Part shown: positions 1-5,195 of the stretch, one piece after another
Position numbering within the stretch: the first letter of the stretch is position 1
Layout of the letters: every line of letters starts with the position of its first letter
Origin: Azonexus sp.
GTDB taxonomy: Bacteria > Pseudomonadota > Gammaproteobacteria > Burkholderiales > Rhodocyclaceae
Length of the DNA stretch: 5,195 nucleotides
Reading direction: 5' to 3'
Assembly (NCBI GenBank): GCA_030697085.1
Contig: JAUYQT010000518.1
Location: forward strand, 1 to 5,195
The notes under the pieces: generated by a model
Seen by the model: only the letters and a program-made list of their open reading frames with translations
What the model was told of the DNA's origin: nothing
Databases searched by the model: none
Program-made: the position numbers and the translations under genes

Positions 1-1
1 G

Positions 2-61
2 GATGACACGCTGCGCCAGCACAGCAGCGAAATGGGCTGGATAATCATTAGTTTGCGGTAA
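2..61 (+). CDS. C-terminal end of an upstream gene, possibly a HAD-IB (SerB-like) hydrolase (partial)
   Basis: The frame beginning at base 2 stays open from the window edge to a TAA at 59-61 and reads DDTLRQHSSEMGWIISLR. Frame 1 stops at the second codon and frame 3 stops at 42-44, so this is the only frame that could carry a gene end up to base 61. From memory, HAD-IB family phosphatases of the SerB type often end in a pattern like 'D..L...A...GWPIISLR', and such a gene is often found just before pcnB in betaproteobacteria. The family name is therefore an inference from only 18 residues, and no catalytic motif is visible. The gene's stop lies 49 bp before the pcnB start, on the same strand. 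Confidence 0.4.
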   Translation, partial: DDTLRQHSSEMGWIIISLR

Positions 62-64
62 AAT
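38..64 (+). promoter_or_regulatory. Weak candidate promoter for the pcnB operon
   Basis: TAAAAT at 59-64 matches the sigma-70 -10 consensus in five of six positions and overlaps the stop codon of the upstream gene. The best upstream partner is TGGATA at 38-43 (four of six against TTGACA), but the 15-bp spacing is short. A start about 7 bases downstream would leave a leader of roughly 40 nt. That leader contains a small hairpin (AGCGC, TTTT, GCGCT at 81-94). The gap is only 49 bp, so read-through from the upstream gene is equally possible. Confidence 0.27.
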
Positions 65-110
65 CGTCGCTTTCCCCCGCAGCGCTTTTGCGCTCATTGA
101 ACGGTAATTC

Positions 111-1481
111 GTGATCCGAAAATTCATTTCCCGCGTTTTCAGCGGCAAAAAAGCCCAGGCCGGCAAGCATGAGCCCGCCATCATTCCCGTCTCCACCCAC
201 GGCATTACCCGCGACCGCATCAGTTCGGGCAGCCGGCGCGTCTGCGAAACCCTGCAGAGCCACGGCCACAAGGCCTACGTCGTCGGCGGCGCGGTGCGTG
301 ACCTGCTGATCGGCGCCGAGCCGAAGGATTTCGACATCGCCACCGACGCCACGCCGGAAGAAGTGCGCCGCCACTTCCGCCGCGCCCGCATCATCGGCCG
401 CCGCTTCCAGATCGTGCATGTGATGATGGGCCAGGAAACGCTGGAGGTGACCACCTTCCGCGGCACGCTGGACGAAAAGACGAAGACTGACGAACACGGC
501 CGCGTGCTGCACGACAACGTGTTCGGCAGCCACGCCGAAGATGCCGCCCGCCGCGATTTCACGGCCAACGCGCTGTATTACGACCCGACGACCGAAGCGG
601 TTATCGACTACCACCACGGCGTTGCCGACCTCAAGCAAAAAACCTTGCGCATGATCGGCGAACCGCGCGCCCGCTACCGCGAAGATCCGGTTCGCATGTT
701 GCGCGCCGCCCGCCTCGCCGCCAAGCTCGGGCTAATAATCGATCCGGAGGCGAAAAAGCCGATCCGCGAAATGGCAGTTCTGCTGGAAAACGTCCCGGCC
801 GCGCGCCTTTTTGACGAAATGCTTAAGCTGCTGACCTGTGGCCATTCGGTCAAATGCATCACCCAGTTGCGTGACGAAGGTCTGCACCACGGCCTGTTGC
901 CGTTGCTCGATGTCATTCTCGAACAGCCGATGGGCGAAAAATTCGTCATGCTGGCGCTGGCCAACACCGACGAGCGGGTGCGCCAGGGCAAAGGCATTTC
1001 GCCCGGCTTTCTGTTCGCTACCCTGCTCTGGCACGAAGTGCTGGCGCATTGGGAAAAGCTCAAGGCCAAGGGCGAATCGAAAATTCCGGCGCTCTATCAG
1101 GCGATGGATACCGTGCTTGATGTGCAGGCCGAAAAGCTCGCCATTACGCGCCGCATTATTGGCGACATCAAGGATATCTGGTCGCTGCAGCCACGCTTCG
1201 AAGCCCGCGCTGGCAAACGTCCGTATGCGCTGCTTGAACAGCCGCGCTTCCGTGCCGGCTATGACTTCCTGCTACTACGCGCCGAATCCGGCGAGGTAGA
1301 TTCCGAACTGGCCGAATGGTGGACGGACTTCCAGAATGCCGACGGTGGACAGCGTGGCGAAATGTTGATGCCGGAACAAGCAGGCGACAAAAAACGCCGC
1401 CGGCGCCGCAAAAAACCGGCTGATTCCGGCGTCGACCGCAGCCCGAAGGAAACCCCCGCACGGGGCGGCAGCGCCGAATGA
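111..1481 (+). CDS. pcnB: Poly(A) polymerase I
   Basis: Adds 3' poly(A) tails to RNAs, marking them for decay by exonucleases in the cytoplasm; in E. coli this also controls plasmid copy number through antisense RNA decay. The 456-residue product is close to the E. coli length. The class II nucleotidyltransferase core is clear: VVGGAVRDLL (57-66) followed by KDFDIAT (72-78), with metal-binding Asp73 and Asp75. The segment IIGRRFQIVHV (94-104) is the signature separating bacterial poly(A) polymerases from CCA-adding enzymes. RRDFTANALYY (147-157) and RYREDPVRMLRAARLAAKLG (188-207) complete the nucleotide-binding neck. The C-terminus carries a basic KKRRRRRKK run, typical of PcnB and probably RNA-binding. 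The GTG start is the earliest possible because an in-frame TAA lies at 105-107; the Shine-Dalgarno sequence is poor. The stop overlaps folK by 4 bp. Confidence 0.96.
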   Translation: MIRKFISRVFSGKKAQAGKHEPAIIPVSTHGITRDRISSGSRRVCETLQSHGHKAYVVGGAVRDLLIGAEPKDFDIATDATPEEVRRHFRRARIIGRRFQIVHVMMGQETLEVTTFRGTLDEKTKTDEHGRVLHDNVFGSHAEDAARRDFTANALYYDPTTEAVIDYHHGVADLKQKTLRMIGEPRARYREDPVRMLRAARLAAKLGLIIDPEAKKPIREMAVLLENVPAARLFDEMLKLLTCGHSVKCITQLRDEGLHHGLLPLLDVILEQPMGEKFVMLALANTDERVRQGKGISPGFLFATLLWHEVLAHWEKLKAKGESKIPALYQAMDTVLDVQAEKLAITRRIIGDIKDIWSLQPRFEARAGKRPYALLEQPRFRAGYDFLLLRAESGEVDSELAEWWTDFQNADGGQRGEMLMPEQAGDKKRRRRRKKPADSGVDRSPKETPARGGSAE

Positions 1482-1954
1482 ACTTCGCCTACGTTGCACT
1501 CGGCGCCAATCTTGGCGACCCGATCGCGACGATTCGCGCCGCCTTCGGTGCCCTCGCCAATCTGCCGGAAAGCCGCATCCTTCGCTGCTCCTCGCTTTAT
1601 CGCACGGCGCCAATCGGCAATACCGAGCAAGCTGAATTCATCAACGCCGTCGCCACGCTGGAAACAATGCTGGCGCCCGAATCGCTACTCGATGCGCTGC
1701 TCGATATCGAAACCCGCTTCGGTCGCACCCGCGCCGAAAAAGACGGCCCGCGCACGCTCGACCTTGATTTATTGCTCTACAACAGCCTGGAGATCAACCT
1801 GCCCCGCCTGGTTCTTCCCCACCCGCGCCTGCACCTTCGCGCCTTTGTGCTCCACCCGCTGGCTGAGTTGTCGCCCAATATGCCGCTCCCCGGTCGCGGC
1901 CACATTACCGCCTGGCTACCTGCCGTTGCCAATCAAGGCATTACCCGACTGTGA
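1478..1954 (+). CDS. folK: 2-amino-4-hydroxy-6-hydroxymethyldihydropteridine pyrophosphokinase (HPPK)
   Basis: Cytoplasmic enzyme of folate synthesis. It moves pyrophosphate from ATP to 6-hydroxymethyl-7,8-dihydropterin, giving the substrate for dihydropteroate synthase. The product is 158 residues, essentially the E. coli HPPK length, and key positions fall on the same numbers: Arg92, the Mg-binding pair Asp95 and Asp97 in PRTLDLDLLLY, His115 in LPHPR, and Arg121. Also present are ALGANLGD (7-14), YRTAPIG (41-47), EFINAV (53-58) and FGRTR (81-85). The ATG overlaps the pcnB stop as ATGA, which suggests translational coupling. The Shine-Dalgarno sequence is weak, and a small GC hairpin (CCCC 1454-1457, GGGG 1462-1465) lies just upstream. 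The end overlaps the next gene by 4 bp. The product feeds the methylene-tetrahydrofolate pool that PanB, two genes downstream, consumes. Confidence 0.97.
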   Translation: MNFAYVALGANLGDPIATIRAAFGALANLPESRILRCSSLYRTAPIGNTEQAEFINAVATLETMLAPESLLDALLDIETRFGRTRAEKDGPRTLDLDLLLYNSLEINLPRLVLPHPRLHLRAFVLHPLAELSPNMPLPGRGHITAWLPAVANQGITRL

Positions 1955-2313
1955 ATCTGTTTGGTGTGCACATCCCCGTGCTCTGGCAGACGGTGGTTTT
2001 ATTGGCGCTATCGAACGTCTTCATGACCTTCGCCTGGTACTCGCACCTCAAGCATCTCAATGAAAAGCCATGGTGGATAGCAGCGCTGATTTCCTGGGGC
2101 ATCGCACTCTTTGAATACCTGATCCAGGTCCCGGCCAATCGCATTGGCTACACCGAAATGAGCCTGGGCCAGTTAAAGATTCTGCAGGAAGTCATCACCC
2201 TCGCCGTCTTCGTCCCCTTTGTCATTTTTTATATGGACCAGCCCCTCAAGCTTGACTATTTATGGGCCGCCCTGTGTATCCTTGGCGCCGTCTATTTCGT
2301 CTTCAGGACTTGA
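1951..2313 (+). CDS. Small four-helix membrane protein, DUF486 / DMT-superfamily-like
   Basis: Predicted inner-membrane protein of 120 residues with four hydrophobic segments at about 10-30, 41-58, 79-96 and 102-118. I recognise the DUF486 (COG3169) family from SNVFMTFAWYSHLK (21-34), ISWGIALFEYLIQVPANR (47-64) and LKILQEVITL (75-84), all near the family consensus, and from the length. The family is placed near the drug/metabolite transporter superfamily, but no substrate is established as far as I know. Small proteins of this shape may work as dimers; that is inference. The GTG start sits inside the folK stop (GTGA overlap), the strongest argument for this start, since only AAGG at 1935-1938 resembles a ribosome site. 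panB starts 12 bp after the stop. Its position between folate and pantothenate genes is unusual and may hint at a linked transport role. Confidence 0.9.
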   Translation: MNLFGVHIPVLWQTVVLLALSNVFMTFAWYSHLKHLNEKPWWIAALISWGIALFEYLIQVPANRIGYTEMSLGQLKILQEVITLAVFVPFVIFYMDQPLKLDYLWAALCILGAVYFVFRT

Positions 2314-2325
2314 AAAAATCCAACC

Positions 2326-3144
2326 ATGTCTGCCCAAATCATTACGCGCCGCCTGACCCAGGCTGACCTCGCCAAGCTGTATCAGGCAGGGGAAAAAGTG
2401 GTCATGTTTACCTGTTACGACGCCAGTTTTGCCCGTTTGCTCGATGGCGCTGGCGTTGAGACGCTATTGATCGGCGATTCGCTGGGTAATGTCATTCAGG
2501 GTCACGACACTACTTTACCGGTCACCATTGCTGACATCGCCTACCACACCGCCGCCGTCAAGCGCGGTTGCGACCGCCCGTTCATCATTGCCGATATGCC
2601 TTTCGGCAGCTATCAGGAATCGCCGGAACAAGCATTCCGCAATGCCGTCACGTTGATGGCGGCCGGCGCCCAGATGGTCAAGCTCGAAGGCGGTCAGGAA
2701 ATGGCAGCGACCGTTGCCTTCCTCGTGCAGCGCGGCATTCCGGTCTGCGGCCATATCGGCCTGACGCCACAATCGGTGCACGCGATGGGTGGTTACAAAG
2801 TCCAGGGCAAAGGCGAAGCAGCGGCCCAACGTTTGAAGTCGGATGCGCTTGCACTGCAAAATGCCGGTGCCACAATGATTGTTCTTGAAGCCATTCCCGC
2901 CGTGCTCGCCACTGAAGTCACCGCCAGCCTGCAGATCATCACCATCGGTATCGGCGCCGGCAAGGAAACCTCCGGCCAAGTCACCGTGTTACACGATGCT
3001 TTTGATATCCCTCCGGGCAAAAAAGCCAAGTTTGTCCGTAATTTCATGGCTGGCGCCAGCAGTATCCATGACGCCGCCTGCCGCGCCGTCGCCGCCATCA
3101 AGGATGGCAGCTACCCCGGTCCGGAACACACTTACGCCGCCTGA
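2326..3144 (+). CDS. panB: 3-methyl-2-oxobutanoate hydroxymethyltransferase (ketopantoate hydroxymethyltransferase)
   Basis: First committed step of pantothenate synthesis: transfers a hydroxymethyl group from 5,10-methylene-tetrahydrofolate to 2-oxoisovalerate, giving ketopantoate. It is a Mg-dependent TIM-barrel enzyme of the cytoplasm, decameric in E. coli. The 272-residue product carries the expected residues: Asp51 in [18 protein letters not shown] and Asp90 in IADMPF (metal ligands, matching E. coli Asp45 and Asp84), Lys119 and Glu121 in VKLEGG, the [10 protein letters not shown] segment (141-150), GGYKVQG (155-161), and catalytic Glu188 in VLEAIP (E. coli Glu181). One oddity is IITIGIGAG at 204-212, where the family usually has IPTIGIGAG, so Pro is replaced by Ile205. 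The start is 12 bp after the membrane gene, with no close Shine-Dalgarno sequence (AGGA at 2305-2308 is 17 nt away). It is probably cotranscribed with the genes before it. Confidence 0.97.
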   Translation: MSAQIITRRLTQADLAKLYQAGEKVVMFTCYDASFARLLDGAGVETLLIGDSLGNVIQGHDTTLPVTIADIAYHTAAVKRGCDRPFIIADMPFGSYQESPEQAFRNAVTLMAAGAQMVKLEGGQEMAATVAFLVQRGIPVCGHIGLTPQSVHAMGGYKVQGKGEAAAQRLKSDALALQNAGATMIVLEAIPAVLATEVTASLQIITIGIGAGKETSGQVTVLHDAFDIPPGKKAKFVRNFMAGASSIHDAACRAVAAIKDGSYPGPEHTYAA

Positions 3145-4056
<912 letters not shown>

Positions 4057-4085
4057 CGTCGCTGCTTTATCCATAATTACGCGCG

Positions 4086-4113
4086 TTGACAGCAAAGTAT
4101 TAGTCGCTACAAT
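4086..4113 (+). promoter_or_regulatory. Sigma-70 promoter for panD
   Basis: A perfect -35 box TTGACA (4086-4091) is followed after 16 bp by TACAAT (4108-4113), five of six against the -10 consensus. Transcription would start near 4119-4121 and give a leader of about 27 nt before the panD ATG at 4147. This is the best promoter in the window and makes panD an independent unit. I see no obvious operator palindrome around it. Confidence 0.8.
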
Positions 4114-4132
4114 GCGCTTCCCCTAACTGTCT

Positions 4133-4139
4133 GGATGAG
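4133..4139 (+). promoter_or_regulatory. Ribosome binding site that decides the panD start
   Basis: GGATGAG lies 7 nt upstream of the ATG at 4147. It overlaps the alternative in-frame ATG at 4135, which has no Shine-Dalgarno sequence of its own and would sit only about 15 nt from the predicted transcription start. The site therefore favours initiation at 4147. Confidence 0.7.
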
Positions 4140-4146
4140 TGAAACC

Positions 4147-4530
4147 ATGCAGAGAACAATGCTGAAATCCAAGTTGCATCGCGTGACCGCAACCCACGCC
4201 GACCTGCACTACGAGGGTTCCTGCGCCATTGATGAAGACCTGCTCGAGGCGGCCAACATCAAGGAATACGAACAGATCGACATCTGGAACGTAAACAATG
4301 GCGAGCGTTTCACCACCTATGCCATTCGTGCCGAGCGTGGTTCCGGTGTTATTTCAGTGAATGGCTCAGCCGCGCGTCGCGCCGCACCGGGCGATATCCT
4401 GATCATCGCCACCTTTGCCGTCTATAACGAGATCGAACTGGCCCGCTATGAGCCCGACCTGATCTACGTCGATTCGCAAAACCGCATTACACGCCGCGGC
4501 CACAAAATTCCGACCCAAGCCGCCGCCTGA
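4147..4530 (+). CDS. panD: Aspartate 1-decarboxylase (pyruvoyl enzyme proenzyme)
   Basis: Decarboxylates L-aspartate to beta-alanine, the second substrate of PanC. The proenzyme cleaves itself between Gly24 and Ser25, and the serine becomes the pyruvoyl cofactor; the active form is a tetramer. With the start at 4147 the product is 127 residues (E. coli 126), and functional positions match E. coli numbering exactly: Lys9, Tyr22, the cleavage site Gly24-Ser25 in HYEGSCAID, Arg54, Thr57 and Tyr58 in [27 protein letters not shown] follows as usual. An in-frame ATG at 4135 would add four residues (MSET) but lacks a ribosome site. The gene has its own sigma-70 promoter and terminator, so beta-alanine supply appears to be expressed separately from panB and panC. 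No PanZ/PanM-type maturation factor gene is visible. Confidence 0.97.
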   Translation: MQRTMLKSKLHRVTATHADLHYEGSCAIDEDLLEAANIKEYEQIDIWNVNNGERFTTYAIRAERGSGVISVNGSAARRAAPGDILIIATFAVYNEIELARYEPDLIYVDSQNRITRRGHKIPTQAAA

Positions 4531-4557
4531 ACTTTCCGCGCTCAGCATCCCCGAAAC

Positions 4558-4583
4558 CCCGCCACCTGGCGGGTTTTCTTTTT
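4558..4583 (+). terminator. Intrinsic terminator after panD
   Basis: A GC-rich stem CCCGCC (4558-4563) and GGCGGG (4568-4573) closes a four-base loop ACCT. It is followed directly by TTTTCTTTTT (4574-4583). It lies 27 bp after the panD stop and separates panD from the next gene. Confidence 0.9.
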
Positions 4584-4590
4584 CCACGGT

Positions 4591-4596
4591 TAGAAT
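4591..4596 (+). promoter_or_regulatory. Possible -10 box for the last gene
   Basis: TAGAAT matches the -10 consensus in five of six positions and sits 7 bp after the panD terminator's T tract. No -35 box is recognisable at the proper distance, because that region is the terminator stem. If used, transcription would start near 4603, downstream of the ATG at 4595, which would exclude that ATG as the start codon. Support is weak. Confidence 0.27.
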
Positions 4597-4619
4597 GTCC
4601 GACAAAACAAATAATCAAT

Positions 4620-4623
4620 GGAG
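4620..4623 (+). promoter_or_regulatory. Ribosome binding site that decides the start of the last gene
   Basis: GGAG lies 7 nt before the ATG at 4631. The earlier in-frame ATG at 4595 has no comparable site and overlaps a possible -10 box, so 4631 is preferred. Confidence 0.65.
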
Positions 4624-4630
4624 ACAAACC

Positions 4631-5143
4631 ATGGGTGCAATATTCGCCAAAACCCCCAAAGGACACGAAGAAATCACCGTCAAAGCAGGTGGCCTGACAC
4701 CGCGCCAACGACGGGTTTTGATCATGATCGACGGCAAACGCACCGTCGACGAACTGCGCGATATGTTGCAAACCAGCGATCTGCAAAACACCCTGGGCTT
4801 GCTGGAAGATTCTGGCTTCATCGAACTGCTCAGCATCAAGGACGCCCAGGGCGTGCCACAACCGGTCTCGGATCAGCCCCAGGCTTCAATCACCGCCTTC
4901 CGCCCGGCCAGCAATCCACCGAATCTCAAAGAGATGGAAATGGCGAAGAACTTCATTATGAATTCGCTAAAAACCTTCTGCGGCCCTTTCGCTCATCTGC
5001 ACATTGTCGAGGCCGCCTATGCCGCCCAAACACAAGAGAATCTCCGCGAACAATTCGGCCCGTGGTATCACGCTATCGTCCAAACCCGCGCCGGTCAGCG
5101 CCGGGCAGAGGAACTACGCGGCCAGCTCTTGAAGGTTATTTAG
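4631..5143 (+). CDS. Conserved hypothetical protein, winged-helix-like N-terminal region plus helical C-terminal region
   Basis: I do not recognise a named family, though the sequence resembles conserved hypothetical proteins of Rhodocyclales. The 170-residue product has no signal peptide and no membrane segment, so it is probably cytoplasmic. Residues about 20-66 (GLTPRQRRVLIMIDGKRTVD, then DLQNTLGLLEDSGFIEL at 50-66) have the spacing of a winged-helix fold: a helix with an arginine cluster, then DGKRTVDEL, then a helix ending in SGFIEL. Residues about 72-100 form a Pro/Gln/Ser-rich linker. Residues 101-170 look helical, with MAKNFIMNSLKTFCGPF, a QFGPWYHAI segment and a charged end RAGQRRAEELRGQLLKVI. 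A regulatory or adaptor role is possible but is inference. An in-frame ATG at 4595 would add 12 residues (MSDKTNNQWRQT). The gene follows the panD terminator, so it is likely transcribed alone. No terminator is visible after it before the window ends. Confidence 0.8.
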   Translation: MGAIFAKTPKGHEEITVKAGGLTPRQRRVLIMIDGKRTVDELRDMLQTSDLQNTLGLLEDSGFIELLSIKDAQGVPQPVSDQPQASITAFRPASNPPNLKEMEMAKNFIMNSLKTFCGPFAHLHIVEAAYAAQTQENLREQFGPWYHAIVQTRAGQRRAEELRGQLLKVI

Positions 5144-5170
5144 ACGACGCAAGCGGCGAGAAAGCGGAAT

Positions 5171-5195
5171 GCTCGACGCAGAGACGCGGAGAAAA
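5171..5195. repeat. Second copy of the dispersed repeat, inverted and cut by the window end
   Basis: CGCAGAGACGCGGAGAAA at 5177-5194 matches the reverse complement of 3179-3196 in 16 of 18 bases. The flanking GCTCGA also resembles GCTGAGA beside the first copy. Two 8-base units, ACGCAGAG and ACGCGGAG, sit in tandem. It begins about 27 bp after the last gene's stop and probably continues beyond the window, so its full length and any hairpin cannot be judged. Confidence 0.6.

Noticed and set aside
81..94. Terminator-like hairpin AGCGC-TTTT-GCGCT before pcnB
   Set aside because: The stem is only 5 bp and is followed by CATTGAAC, not a T tract; it is too weak to call.
48..638. A 196-codon open frame on the minus strand, opposite the start of pcnB
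   Set aside because: It lies fully opposite strongly conserved pcnB motifs, its product is a low-complexity Ala/Val/Gly/Asp sequence, and such frames are expected opposite GC-rich genes. No ribosome site or recognisable domain supports it.
1259..1630. Minus-strand open frames across the pcnB-folK junction
   Set aside because: Shadow frames of two clear genes; the translations are Arg/Ser-rich without recognisable motifs.
1494..2063. Plus-strand 189-codon frame overlapping folK and the membrane gene
   Set aside because: Out-of-frame reading of folK with Arg/Pro/Ser/Cys-rich composition. The true frame carries all HPPK active-site residues.
2515..2979. Minus-strand 154-codon frame inside panB
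   Set aside because: Antisense to conserved PanB motifs, with no independent support.

Overview
The window reads as chromosomal housekeeping DNA from a betaproteobacterium, most likely of the Rhodocyclales type (Dechloromonas/Azonexus-like). That placement rests on the overall GC-rich coding style, the pcnB-folK-pan gene order, and protein motifs that look betaproteobacterial, such as the PanD N-terminus [12 protein letters not shown] and the PanC segment [10 protein letters not shown]. It is inferred from memory of the families, not from a search. All genes lie on the + strand, packing is tight, and no stretch over 300 bases lacks a gene.

Layout. Bases 2-61 hold the last codons of an upstream gene, possibly a SerB-like HAD-IB hydrolase. 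Next comes pcnB (poly(A) polymerase I, GTG start at 111). It overlaps folK (HPPK, folate pathway) by 4 bp, and folK overlaps a small four-helix membrane protein gene (DUF486 / DMT-like) by 4 bp. panB (ketopantoate hydroxymethyltransferase) follows 12 bp later. After an 87-bp gap filled by a hairpin-bearing copy of a short dispersed repeat comes panC (pantothenate synthetase). These five genes probably form one transcription unit.

panD (aspartate 1-decarboxylase) follows with its own near-consensus sigma-70 promoter (TTGACA, 16 bp, TACAAT), a good ribosome binding site and an intrinsic terminator, so it looks like a separate unit. The last gene (start chosen at 4631) encodes a 170-residue protein of unknown function with an N-terminal winged-helix-like region, a Pro/Gln-rich linker and a helical C-terminal region. 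The window ends inside a second, inverted copy of the dispersed repeat.

How the genes work together. PanB makes ketopantoate from ketoisovalerate using methylene-tetrahydrofolate. FolK belongs to the pathway that makes that folate cofactor. PanD supplies beta-alanine, and PanC joins beta-alanine to pantoate, giving the vitamin B5 precursor of coenzyme A. Ketopantoate reductase (panE or ilvC) is not in the window. PcnB acts in RNA polyadenylation and decay and is not part of this pathway. I found no mobile element, phage, CRISPR, RNA gene or defence system. The points worth a second look are the membrane gene embedded between folK and panB, the repeat that splits panB from panC, and the uncharacterised final gene.
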